Source of the DNA: Bryoerythrophyllum caledonicum
Lineage: Eukaryota > Streptophyta > Bryopsida > Pottiales > Pottiaceae
Assembly: GCA_963971425.1 (NCBI GenBank)
Contig: OZ020518.1
Coordinates: forward strand, 9,961,989 to 10,025,988
Length of the DNA: 64,000 nucleotides
Direction: 5' to 3'
Shown in pieces: positions 35,601 to 47,002 of this stretch. How positions within the stretch are numbered: position 1 is the first letter of the stretch; the number at the start of each line of letters is the position of its first letter. Below the pieces are notes generated by a model. It was not told the DNA's origin. It did not search any database and was given only the letters and a program-made list of their open reading frames with translations. Both the position numbers and the translations under genes were made by a program.

Positions 35601-36019
35601 TCGGATCGGAGATCTCCGGTTGGAATCTTGACATCCACCCTTCTCCACAGGACCGTCCGCCGAAGGGTGTGAACAAGTGAACCGTATCCGCATTGCAAAG
35701 GTATGAGTGGAAATTCTGCCGCCAGGGACGTTATGGACGTTGGTCTCAATAATACGTACTCACTGGAACCGACTCGAATGTCAACTCCAAGCCATTGACC
35801 GACGGGGTGAACCTCGACAATTGACGCTTCTCCAATTTCGCCTAAACCTGGCCTCATAAGGTTCACGGACATTCCTGACCACAAAACCTCCGACCTTCCA
35901 GTAGACTCTTCGGATGGATCATCATCTTTGATGTAATCCACTGGTCCAAAATTGGGGCACTGAGCTGCGACCATGGCAAGATCGTCCGAGTCACTCTCCC
36001 ACCAATCAGAGTCAGACAT
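32659..36019 (-). CDS. DUF7869-family transposase-like protein, one intron, two internal nonsense codons
   Basis: ATG at 36019. Exon 1 runs to 34706 (438 codons). The intron is 34705-34501, with GTACGT donor, TTGCAG acceptor and one palindrome inside. Exon 2 starts at 34500 and stays in one frame to a stop at 32659, broken by TGA (33357-33355) and TAG (33309-33307). N-terminal part: acidic start and a beta-rich segment. A cysteine cluster ERCCPRRCCQYF and GTEVCSVAWYRIHGI follow, as is usual before DUF7869. Core motifs: FCVIHDKMDTAK (about 34200), LQLDNSAKDNKNQYLMAFL (33801-33840) and GHTHEDIDAYFSHL (33690-33726); these look like an RNase H-type D, D, D/E set, which I infer. The C-terminal part after the stops (WVLVRPSDPNIYHVWQGRVV) resembles a small beta-barrel reader. 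Both stops could arise from CGA and CAG by C-to-T. Confidence 0.7.
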
Positions 36020-36133
36020 TCTCCCGGCCACCGTCGGTGGATGTTCGGCTGGTGGCCGATGGCCTAAAGAAGTGAATGAGTGGACGTGGATTCGAACTGA
36101 ATAATCAAGGTCAAATTCGTAGGGTGTGTCCAG

Positions 36134-36430
36134 CCAGAAATCTCCGGATGACTAGATAATGATCAATAACGACGACTACTTGTGTAAGTGAGGATGAGAA
36201 GGGTGAAGCTAGAAGTTCTATTCGTATCTAACTGGAGATCTCCGGTTAATCCGAACCAGGCTGCCGTGATATCTTTCAATGGTCATTTCGCACTTGAATA
36301 GCCGGAGATCTCCGGGAACCTTGGGCTCGTATAATGGGACAACCAGATGTTTTTGGGATAGTTGCCGTGGTCTGCAAGCGAGCATGGCCGAATCCAAACT
36401 ATCACGGCTAGAACAGCCGGAGATCTCCGG
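36134..36430. promoter_or_regulatory. Palindrome cluster 5' of the DUF7869-type gene
   Basis: Four copies at 36134, 36232, 36302 and 36417, spaced 98, 70 and 115 bp apart and starting 115 bp upstream of the ATG. The last two are exact CCGGAGATCTCCGG. The position suits regulatory or transposase-binding sites; function is inferred. Confidence 0.65.
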
Positions 36431-37476
36431 ATTGCTTTAATGTTGTCATCGAAACATCTGCCGTACGGAATATTCAAGGGTGTGGCAGAAAGATTCAGTC
36501 ACCAATCTCTGAGAACTGTTCGGATTCACACCCCGATCAGTCACATCATCTTACTTCTCGAGTCGAAATATATTAGGCGCTCGGGATTTGATTGTATATA
36601 ATGAAACAATTTAGTTACTGAATCACTACACGACAGCTCCCGATCGACTTTAAGGGCAGAATGAAACACAATCTACACCAATCCTCTCAAATTGAATGCG
36701 GATACGGAATTTTATGAGAAAACAAACCTATTACTCCTGGAATACTGTCAAATTGTTTCCCTGCAGAATTCTAGCACCCAAACACTCTCACTGACTAGCT
36801 CCGCTCCCACAGTATCCCAAACCTCTAGAGCAAAAAATGATGAGAGCTAAGTTGAAGGATACTCTTATCAACCTCCTCATCACCTCCTGGTGGGAAAATT
36901 CAGGCGCTCAAATTTGAAACGAATCTTGGGCATGCATACTCTATCATAGTAACTGTTGTACACCATCATGATAGTGCACATTCTTCGACGTGCCCACGAC
37001 CGAGGCCACATTCCACTCATGATAAATGAAAGGCTTGTACTCTTGGGATGACCGTATTGTAAGGAATCCATCTAGTTCCCAGAGTGCCGCAAATTAGAAA
37101 ACGGAAGATGAAGTATGCCCTATGGTGTACCTTTGTGTTTACTAGGGCCGTATCACGTCATGGACTAAGTCACAGTATAATGTAATCGTATTAAACTTCT
37201 CGTACCCACCATTGTAAATGAAATTATACCCTACCCATGGAAAACAGTCGGCCTACTAGTATTGTTCAACTGGCACTACAGGACACAAGTAGAACGTCGA
37301 CATTCATTATCAATTTGAATTGTCTCCAAAATTTCCTAATTCGACAGAAGCTATTTGTTTGCTTTTGAAGATACGTGCAGAAATATATAACTGACCAGAT
37401 GCTTTTAGAAGTACAGCAACCTGGTTCTATGAATTCGGGTACAGCTTCCGTGGTAAGGCTGGATTGTGCATCATGG
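36431..37476. other. Central spacer of the palindrome element, no gene seen
   Basis: AT-rich, without palindromes and without frames of interest. It may belong to the element or to later insertions. Confidence 0.3.
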
Positions 37477-37535
37477 TTTAGGGTTTAGGGTTTAAAGTTT
37501 AGGGTTCACTGTTTAGGGTTTAGGGTTTAGGGTTT
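37477..37535 (+). repeat. Interstitial telomere-like repeat
   Basis: About seven units of TTTAGGG with two degenerate units in the middle, followed by eroded variants to about 37600. It lies inside the central spacer of the palindrome element. Confidence 0.75.
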
Positions 37536-37680
37536 CTACTTCACGGTTTGGGGTTGAAGGTTAAGATTTCAGGGTTCACGGTTCACTGTGGAAGGTTCTG
37601 GGTTAATGAAGGTCGAGGGCTTATATCACCTTTAAATCTATAAATTAAAATTATTTTGATACTATGAACTATAACCTTAA

Positions 37681-37895
37681 CCCCTAAAGTTCCTTGACAA
37701 TTTCCCTCAAAAACTATAAGTGGTACTAACTTTCAAACCACAAATCCAAAAAATAAAATAAAAATATGTCCACGAAGCTCTTATCAAAGGCAATCTAGCT
37801 TAAAAATTTCAAAGAAAATTGATTTTTTTTCGAATTTTAGGAACCTGCCCAAAAATCAAGGAATCCCCCCGAAGGAGACTCTGGTCCTTTAGAGG
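37681..37895 (+). mobile_element. 215-bp TTAA-flanked MITE (family E)
   Basis: TTAA at 37677-37680 and 37896-37899. Same 215-bp length as the copy at 11397 and nearly identical in sequence. It inserted into the central spacer of the palindrome element. Confidence 0.75.
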
Positions 37896-38049
37896 TTAAA
37901 TTTATCGATAACTATAACTTAAAAAAAATTGGATACAATAGCGTGTGAGGAAATTTAGAGATAATTGAACTATAACTATTTAAGACTTTGATACATTATA
38001 ATTTAGTTAGAGGGAGAATAAAGAAGAGAGGGAGGATAATGGATTTAAT

Positions 38050-38340
38050 TTTAGAGTAGACTAGCTGTTGGCGCTTGCTTTGCAATGCATTAGCCCAACC
38101 ATTTTAATGTATTTTTAATATTTAAAAATACTAAAAAATGAAAGGTGGAATGATTTACTATACTGTTGACACCGCGGTTCACTGTAGCGTATTTGTAGTT
38201 CACAGCATGATTGACTACGCGATAGTTCACTTTGTGGTTTATTGCGCAAATTATGATTTTAGTAGTATGGCTAGGAGTTGGCGCTTGCTTTGCAATGCAT
38301 GAGTTCAACCATTAATGTAGTTTTAATATCACAAAATATT
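38050..38340 (+). repeat. Two direct copies of a 60-bp unit
   Basis: The word ggcgcttgctttgcaatgca occurs near 38071 and 38280, each followed by a similar aaccatt..aatgta..tttaatat stretch. The 210-bp spacing suggests a short tandem duplication. Confidence 0.55.
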
Positions 38341-38459
38341 TAAGAAGAAAGGTAACAACAATGTATATATCTCTTTGAAACCTATGCATGATTTAATAAT
38401 GTAATAGAATAGAATAGAAAAAATAATTATACTATTACAATAGTACAATATTATTAACC

Positions 38460-39255
38460 AAGGATGGATATTGAGTAGGAGGGGAAAGTAAAAGTAAAAT
38501 AAATTAAAATCAAGGGAGAGGGAGAGTAAGGGAAGGAGAGTAATGGAGAAGGAGAGTAAGGGAGGGAGAGACTTGAGGGATTCATTTTTAGAGTAGTTTA
38601 TATTTTTAGAGTATGTAACAAGGGGAATATAAAAAAAATCAAAATTAGAAGAGAGATGGAGAGGGAGAGTAAGGAAGTGAGGGAGAATAAGGGATAGGGA
38701 GAGTAGAGAGGGAGTGTAAGGAAGGGAGGGAGAGTAAGCGAGGAAGAGTGCAGGATTGTTTTTTAGAGTAGTTATTTAATTTTAGAATGTGAATTTATTG
38801 AAAGAAGGGAAATCCAAAAAAATAAAATTCAAAAGGAAAATAGAGATGGAGATGGAGAAGGAGAGGAGAGTAAAAGTATAATAAATTAAAAACAAGTAGG
38901 AGGGAGAGTAAGGGAGGGAGAGTAAGGAAGAGAGGGAGAGTAAGGGAGGGATTTATTTTTAGAGTATGTAATAAGGGGAATCTAAAAAGAAAATCAAATG
39001 TAAAAAAGAGATGTGGAGGGAGAGTAAGGGAGAGGAAGAGTAAGAGAGAGAGAGAGTGCGAGATTTATTTTTAGAGTAGTAGGTTAATTTAAGAATGTGT
39101 AATTATTGAAATCACGGGGAGTCTAAAAATCATTAGAATCAAGATTAAAAATGAGATGGAGATGGAGAAGGAGGGGAGAGTAAAACATAAATAAGAAAAA
39201 CAAGTGAGGGAAAGAAGGGAGGGAGAGTAACGGAGAGGGAGATTAAGGTTTTTCA
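38460..39255 (+). repeat. Purine-rich low-complexity tract
   Basis: Long runs of gggagagtaagggaggga-type sequence with irregular 100-200-bp higher-order units; each unit also has a tttttagagta motif. Four to five irregular units are visible. No coding potential. Confidence 0.65.
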
Positions 39256-40302
39256 CCTATGACGTTTTAAATTCAAGTATAATGATTACTCTAATACCCG
39301 GCGAACCTGAGTATCTACTGTAGTCATATGTAATACCCAGGAAACCGGGTATCAATACGTCTTGTCACGCATGCTCACGACATTGACAATGTCATGATTG
39401 TGAAATGTACACGTTGTATAAGTACGTGACTAGAGCTAATTTTTTAGTTCACCCACTGTCATCATGAGCCGTCACACCCTTGAGCCGTCCAGCTTGTCCT
39501 TTTTGGATTAGGGGAACTCGAAGCATCAAACTGTTCTTGTTTTATATGGGTTCTGTCTTTGTAATGTCGTAGGTAGTGAGCGGAAGTGGCCGGAGGGGTT
39601 TTTTTCGTGGTTTGAGCAATAGGCGTCAACGCATTAGGTTTGGGCGGTGTGCGCTGTGAGAGGCTGTCGGTGTGCGAGGTGAGTGTTGATATAAGTGAGG
39701 GACATTGAGCATATCGTCGAGAGGTTGTTTCTAGATATAGCTTGAAGGTCGGAGAGCAGGACTGGAACAGAGCGATTGAAATAGGCATTTAAATTTAGCG
39801 AGCGCCTTGGTTCACCAGCGAAGCGGAAATGACGTTGCGGTTGAGGGTGGCGTCTTTACGAACGACCACGACGAACGAGTGCGCCGATTCGGCCAGTGAA
39901 GAGGTATATAGTGTCTCAAAGTTTAAAATTCAGTGTCATCAAGTATCATAGTTGCCCAGGACTGCTTAGAATCGGCGCTGGGACAGCTGTAGGGTTCGGT
40001 AAGCGCCATTAGGGTTCAAGAGAGTCGAGTAATTCTGATGTTGTTAGACGTTTAAGCGGAATTGTAGGGCTTAGGGTATAGGGTTCTGGTGTTCTGTGCA
40101 TTCAGTTCAGATGGTCTGTAAATGAGCATGTTATGGAGTGTTGAAATTTATTTCGCGGAAATCTTGTCAATCTGATCTGGACCTTAAATTCTAGGGCATC
40201 TGAGAAATTGTAGAGTTTGTGAAGCTGAGTTGTTGAATGTTGATGTTATTCAGAGCTGTGAACTCGCTTTGATCCCGAGCAGTTCCTCGAGGAGGTTGAA
40301 AA
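39256..40302 (+). promoter_or_regulatory. Probable promoter/leader of the plus-strand element gene
   Basis: Contains a TATA-like word (tgtataagtacgtgac, 39414-39429) and GC-richer sequence from 39830. A possible leader donor is agag|gtatat (39902). No palindromes. The minus frame at 39462-39788 has no family features. Confidence 0.3.
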
Positions 40303-43300
40303 ATGGCGACTGGAGCTGGAACGTCGTGTGAGACTTCATGGGAAGGAGACCGGTAAGTACACAACATTGAACTGTTTACGCTGTGTCCGAGTGACCATGT
40401 GTGGATTCATTACTTGAGTGTGATTCGAATTTGTTCTTTTGATTCCGAGCGGGTGTATGACAATGAGGAACACTTGAAGTCTTGAATAATGAAGAGAAAC
40501 CTCAGAAGTTGAGTACTAGAATTCAGATGTCTGTTAGGCTATAGTCGATTGATTTTTTGTTGTCCCCTGAACAGAAGTGTGTTTCAATTCATGTATATGC
40601 GTGTGATTATGGTATTGTACGAACGTTTGAATGTGCTTATCCATACTGAGTCTTTCGAGTCCGGTCCGATTCAATTTAAGAAGAGTAATCCATGTACAAA
40701 CGTCACATTTGGCGTTCCATCGAAACATTTGCAGATTCAATTTTCTGTGTGAAGGTCGGTTTTTAAAAGCATTGTGTGAGCATTTGGTACGTTTCTTTCT
40801 GTTTTCTATTTTGAAACATGTATTTTAAGTATGTCAAACCTCCAGAGTAGAATGTCAAACTTCTCTGTGAATGATTGTGAATATACGCGTGATGGTCAGT
40901 AGCGACTAGTGCATTGTAATGCCGTACTTGGTGCAGCCGGAGATCTCTGGTTATATCCCGAATGGAATACGGAGTTCCAATAATGAGCCGGAGGTCTCGG
41001 GATAATGTCGAGGTCTAATGAGTCGTAAAATATAAATCCACGATTTAGTAAATCTCGAAAATAGCCGGAGATCTCCGAACGTTACGAAGCAATGCATTTA
41101 CGCGCGGATGAAGATGTGAATATCGTGAAACTCTTCATTGTGGTCATCATCCGGAGATCTCCGGTTCATGACAGAAATGGATCCGTCTGATCCGCACCGA
41201 ATCGTTCCTGAACGGATGCACTCGACGTGCACAAATCAGCCGGAGATCTCCAGATACTTTCGCGATGGTATTGAACCAAAACGAACCCCATTGCTGTTTA
41301 AAATCCGAAATAGAGCTGGAGATCTCGGGACGTTTCAAGTAAGTTTTGATACCCCCTCACGACGACTACAGATCTTGCCTGTCGAACCGGAGATCTCCGG
41401 CTGAGCGCATGCAAGATACTTCAAGCGATTTGAGATCATTCGAGTGTCTGTAGATATGATAAATGTGCGAAGACCTCCCCTTGCTGGGGCAATGTTAAAT
41501 TGATTTAGAAGCTCGTTTTAAGGATTCCATCCCTAGGAATACATCCGGTTTTGAGTGACGGACTCCCCATAGATTACCGGTTAATTGCAGTGATTTCTAA
41601 CTGCGTTTGTGTTCATTCGATATCATCTTGCAGGGATTCGTGGACATCCATACTTCCGACTGAATGTCGTCCCCAGAAACTTACGGCGTTTGTAGAGTTC
41701 TGGCTCCCTGAGTATGTCTATAGAGGGATTCACAATGTTGGCTACGTCTACAAATGCCGACAGAGCATTAGCCAGTGGGGAATGAAGCTCGAGAAAACCC
41801 CTAAAGTTGCCTGGAAATTCGTCCCCCAACTTCGGATTGGCAAACAAGGACACCCCGACATTGGACTTGAGGTACTGGAGATGCAGGGTCTTGATGACAA
41901 GGTCTGCCTCCTTGTCGTCCAGGAGAACGTGGACTCATCCACCGAGCCTCTCATATACGGCTTGATCCTGGAGACATCTAAGATTTCGGATGCGATGTCG
42001 GAGACATGTCAGAATGAGAACTTCCTATATGGTCCAGCCACGAATGATACCTGGATGCCGGAGTACGTTAATGAGCAGTGGAAGTGGATGACAGAAGCAC
42101 AAGAGAAGTCCCGAAAGCCCGTTCCAGACCCGACTCCCATTCTGTCTCTGACTCCAGAATCAACCCCGGGAAGAAAACACAAGACCACCTTGAAAACTTC
42201 GACCCTAGGTTCCTCGTCGCGGGCGGAGAAGGGAAAGAAAGCGAAGACCAATGAGCCTGGCCTCGCGATCGAACAGTGCTTGAACTTCACACAGGCTGAC
42301 CTCGCCAAAATGAAGCGGACTGAAGTTGAAGCAAGTGGCAAGGTTCTGGACGACGCGTTCAAAAACATTTACATACTCAAGAATAAGCCTTTGATAGTAG
42401 AAGATCCCGTCACGAAGAAGGATGTCGTCAAGCTCGTTCATTTCAATAACCTGCACAGGGCCCCCCGTGGAGGATTAGTGTACAGGGGCATCCAGAAAGA
42501 ACGGCTCAAAGGAATCATCAATGCAGTTCGGGCGTCCTCGAAGGCCACAGCACCTGAGATTCACATTTGAGTCTTGCCACTGAAGAAGAAACCTGAAGGA
42601 AGTAAGGTGGAGTTTTTCGCGACAAAGCCGACGAAGGAGGACTGCCTAAGGGACTCGACACACTTTTACATTATTGGTGGTCAGCTTACTGTGGAGGCGC
42701 ACATGGTTTTGTCACACGAATTGCCATCAACGTGGACGCTGGAAGAGATCTCCCACTTCTCCATCATCCCAGTTTGGACAAAACCGGACCCCGAAGACAT
42801 GACCCTGCTACAACTCTCGCGAGCTCTCAACCAAGATCTGACGGGTCTGCGGAAGGAGTAGAGTTTTACAGAGCAGCTGCAAACGTGCAGAGTGAAGTGG
42901 TTTGAGTTCGGAAAATTTGCCCCCCAACTCTATGGTCGTCCACAATCTGACGAATTCTCGGTAAACTTAGATTATCCGCCTCAATAAATTTCAATAAAAT
43001 CAATGCGCTCATTCTTCATAGCAACCAATCCAATCTACCGGAGATCTCCGGGTGCTCACACACTGAATTTTATATTATTGCAGACGTTCCAACAGCAAGT
43101 GGTACCGACAGTTTTCACTCACCTCGGCAAAACTGACCCAAAAGACGCGAAGGTCCCTCTTCTATTCGAGATGGATGACGCGGTGATTCAGAAGTGGATC
43201 CGAATCGATAGGATGTTTGTCGCTGGACTCCTACCAGACTCGAACGGGAAGACGGGCGATTCAGCTAAGCTGAAGCAGAAACCTCTGGTGCAGAACAACT

Positions 43301-45810
43301 TCAAGCCACTCTACAAAATGCGCGCTGAAGACCTGGACTACCTCGCGGAGTTAGTGCTCGCGAAGAAGGTCTGTGTGAAGTCGTCCAAAGCGGCGAACCA
43401 AGGTACTATGAAAGGGCAGGCCGAGACTCTCGAAAACGCGGCGAACAGGGAGAAGAGAATCCGGGCAATGAAGAATGAACTGATGTTGCATTACAAGTCG
43501 CACCCCCTTCCCTCGAAGGCTGCTGATTTCGTCCCTTATACAAAGGAGCAGTGGGACGCCTTTGTGGAAGAGTGGCATATTGGACGGGCTCAACTCGAGT
43601 CTTAGGTGGACGCCACTAATCATTCCGCCAAGGGTAAAACTTGGCTTGAGGGTCGACTGAAGGCGATTAATAAGGAGACTGACCCCACCCCAGACGTCCT
43701 TGTGTCCATTTGGAGTCAACACATCGTTGAAGATGTTGCGGAGGCCACACCCACGGATGACACGTCCATGTTCGACTCCAAATACACCTACAGGGTTATG
43801 CTAGAGAGAGGGGGCGAGATCGCCGAAGTACTTATCATGCCGGACATTCAGGAGTGGCGTAACGTCAATGACCCTCACTTTTACTTCTTTTCCCTCTATC
43901 GCGTGAAAGACGACATATGCCGTGCACAGGTCCTCGATGCGTTGGACTTCAGAACCATTTTCGACCATCTGGAAGTGGACACGAAGGACGGGAAGACGAG
44001 GGTCAGATCACCGTCCGTTCTTATCACCAATGTCGCGGGATTCGTTGAATTGAAGAGGTACATCAGTCTTCGGCAGAGAGAGTCTAGGGGCAAGGTGAAA
44101 TTGTGGGCGACGCATGTGGTCTACTACTTCCCCCACCCAGGTGATTGATTTCCGACCCCAGTAATCGGGGTCGAGGAGGCAGTGTACTGTGTATTCCTGT
44201 ATGAATACGACTTGAGCGAGACGCCTGCTCAGTCATTCAAGAGGCTCTTCAAAGTCCACCCGGACAAAATGCTGGCCTTCTTTTCAGCTGCTCAACATCA
44301 AGAAACCATCCAGCGTTGGAAGCAAACCGGTGTCCCACAGCTGAGGATCTCGGTCCTCGATTTGCTGTTCACGGGGTTCATCAGAGAGGGTATGGTGGTC
44401 GTCAATGTCCATGGTGGACCACATTTAACATACCTCGGCTTGGTAAGCAGGACATCCTTCCCAAGCACTTCAACGTCAAAGATTTTTGGTCCACATTCAG
44501 TTATATGTTTTGGATGACGCCTTACGCAGGTTTTTTCTTGCAGACTCACGATGCGCGGGTCCTCGAGATTGTGAACAGCGAAGATGCCAAACTCAAGGCA
44601 GAATCCTGCACAGAAGAAATATTCAAGTACCACTTGAATATCTTAGCCGACGTACCCGACGCCGTTGCCGAAGAGGCACAAGAGACTGCCATCACTGGAT
44701 CAACCCCTGGCGTTGGTGTTCTAACACGGGCAATGTCGAGGATGAACTACACCGGCGAGGTATAACGCCTAAGAAAACTACATGACCCGGAGATCTCCGG
44801 CTGTTCATACGTTTAGGATGCCCTCCATATTTTAGGGCTCTTCTTTCTCATGGCCTTGCTCAGTTTTAGTTCGCCCGGTAGACATGAATTACTTTGAACC
44901 GAAGATCTCCGGGTGTATGATACCGTATTCTTTTGTATTGCATCCTAATGTTTTTCACACTGACTTTGTCAATGTGACGCAGACGCCTCATGCCACGATG
45001 ATTGAAGTTAATATGCGATATGAACCGAGTTCATCAGCGGCACCCAACATTGGACTCCAGTCCATGGCCACAGTCGCGCGGATCCTCGCTGCGGGCACCC
45101 CAATCGACCCCATACAGGTAAACGTTGATGAACCACCTCTTTCTATCAGGCAAGCCTTGCCTAGTTCAACAACCAACTCTACTCCGGACGCTAGACTGGG
45201 TAGCTCTCAAAAGGAAACCAGTTGGCATTCCGGAATGCCACGTTCTCCTCCGATAGATTTGGAAGATGACACGGCAATGTCCGATCGCCTGGACTTCGAC
45301 GACACCCATAGAGCACCCGGAGATCTTCTGCTGGACGACCCTTCGAGGACGCGTCCTGAAGTGGAGGTTGTGTTCAAGAGTGCCGAGGACTTGACGTTGC
45401 GTGACACCGATCAAACGATGGATGAGGCATCGGCGCAACAGACATTACGTGAATTACATGCTATTAGCCCACTGCGCAGCCCTCCGCGGAGCCACGGGCA
45501 GCTGGCTCAAAAAGAGAAGAAAAAAGCAATCGCGAAGAATCCTGCGTCGAAAGTTCCTCCTCCACCACCTACAATTTGGACAAGGGCCCAGAAAGATAAG
45601 GTGAATAGTTACTTGTCCATCAAACCTTCTTCATTATTCTAAGAACAGTTCACTCGATGCAGACCGTATTCTTACCACTTCATTACTAGTATTCAGGGGT
45701 CGGCAGGATCAACACAGTCGAAGGAAGTCGGTGACAGAAACCTCGCACAGACTGCTCAAGTCGCTGGTGTAGCTTAGACTTCTAGGGATACTCCACCTTC
45801 TATTCCAGGT
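40303..45810 (+). pseudogene. Large multi-exon gene of the palindrome element, unknown family, interrupted
   Basis: Exon 1, 40303-40352 (ATG in aaaATGGCG, donor GTAAGT), joins in frame to exon 2, 41634-42960 (acceptor cttgcag). Exon 3 is 43084-44759, exon 4 is 44983-45600, and exon 5 starts at 45697. All introns have GT-AG ends. In-frame stops occur at 42568 (TGA), 42859 (TAG), 43603 (TAG), 44146 (TGA) and 45775 (TAG), and a frame change near 44430. Because the frame stays open on both sides of each stop, I read one gene of about 1,300 codons that has decayed. Residues near 42400-42730 read LVYRGIQKERLKGIINAVR then HFYIIGGQLTVEAHMVL, which loosely fits a ParB/Srx-type fold (inference only). 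The exon 4 product is low-complexity and acidic with a PPPPPTIW run. Introns 1, 2 and 3 carry the palindromes. Confidence 0.5.
40937..41400. promoter_or_regulatory. Dense palindrome cluster in intron 1 of the plus-strand gene
   Basis: Seven copies start at 40937, 40988, 41065, 41151, 41240, 41316 and 41387, spaced 51-89 bp apart. Two are exact (41151, 41387). This is the densest cluster in the window and the most regular in spacing. Confidence 0.75.
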
Positions 45811-46027
45811 GCCTAATATGTACATTCATACTTACGTGCCATCATCTATATAGTGCTCATTCTTCCATCGAGCATTTCAGGATTGTCAGTGTGGAACACT
45901 TCAATATTTGTAATTGTAATTTCTCTGTGCTGAACAACGTCCTCATCTCAGTCTACGTTCTCGTATTTTGGGTTCAAGTCCGACGAAGCTTACTACGTTC
46001 GTCCGAGAGCCTCCAACCGAGGATTAG

Positions 46028-46651
46028 GTAACATCAAATCGGGTTTATCATGTCGTGTTTGACTTAAATGGAGTTCTTGTGCACAGGGGGGAATTTAAAC
46101 AGGGACAACCGAGAGACATCAAAGTAAGGATTGGTTCCACTGAACTCCTAAACTTCGTGGGAGAGAAGGCTACTGTCTCATTCTGGAGCAGTGTGGTGGA
46201 AAAAAATATTGTGGATATTATCAAGGAGTTGCGCAAGAAAGGTGCTGTCATTCCGGAAGGCGTCACAGTCCTGACGCAGGCCCATTGCACAAAAACATCA
46301 TATACGCTCCCATCCCATCCAAAGAAGCCAATTTTCCTTAAGGACCTAACAGTTTATAACACCAAGGCGTGGTCCAGGTCTCCCAAGGATGTCTTGCTTG
46401 TGGACGATACCCCACTAAAGAACGTCCTTAACGATCCCTTCAGCATAGTTCATCCGCCATCATGGACTGGGAATTCGAATGAAACCTGGTTGACCACCAT
46501 TTTTCTCCCATGGCTCTCCGGTCTGCTAGCGTCAAATGAGGATGTTCCCGACTTTGTTAGACGGAATCCATTGATATTTGCCACTGATCCGGTAGACAAA
46601 AATTCCTCTGAGGCCCGCTCCGTTGTGAAGGGCATAATTCCGGCGCCTTAG
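46028..46651 (+). CDS. FCP1/NLI-interacting-factor-like HAD domain exon
   Basis: Open from a likely acceptor (gattag, 46027) to TAG at 46649. It begins VTSNRVYHVVFDLNGVLVHR. The FDLNGVL motif corresponds to the DxDxT catalytic motif of FCP1-type phosphatases, with Asn in place of the second Asp, as in many plant FCP1-like proteins. Further family landmarks are ATVSFWSSVVEKNIVDII, VTVLTQAHCTKT and DVLLVDDTPLKNVLND, which carries the late acidic pair. With the Asn substitution, catalytic activity is doubtful; it may bind phosphoserine/threonine peptides. It could be a separate gene or a 3' exon of the gene upstream; I could not settle this. Confidence 0.6.
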   Translation, partial: VTSNRVYHVVFDLNGVLVHRGEFKQGQPRDIKVRIGSTELLNFVGEKATVSFWSSVVEKNIVDIIKELRKKGAVIPEGVTVLTQAHCTKTSYTLPSHPKKPIFLKDLTVYNTKAWSRSPKDVLLVDDTPLKNVLNDPFSIVHPPSWTGNSNETWLTTIFLPWLSGLLASNEDVPDFVRRNPLIFATDPVDKNSSEARSVVKGIIPAP

Positions 46652-47002
46652 AACAATGAAATATACTGGATATTATAAACTCTATGCTTTGTAAATATTA
46701 AGTCAGGAATGTCTGTGGGATTTCGACCTTTCAATTTTGAAGATAAATGTTGTTGTCAGTAACTTTATTTGTTGAGGTCCTTCTTTTAATTTGTTATTGT
46801 TAGTGTCTCGCCCCCAAACTTTACCTTCTAATATCTGTGAACACTATTGAGTATTCTCCTGACCATTTCGATTGCGGAACGTGGTCTGGGAGGGGCACCC
46901 GGAGATCTCCGGTCGAGGATGTCACATGAAATCCTCCTACCATATTTTCTCTTCGTTTCAATGTTCAATTTCTAATTCTATGGTCGTGCCATCTTATTCG
47001 CA

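Noticed and set aside
31154-36019. An inserted virus as the origin of the palindrome unit
   Set aside because: I see no polymerase, capsid or helicase-like product; introns and the DUF7869-type gene fit a transposon better.
41634-45642. Treating each open segment (339, 95, 200, 180, 149 and 252 codons) as a separate gene
   Set aside because: They follow one another in the same frame or across GT-AG introns and lack their own start contexts, so a single interrupted gene is simpler.
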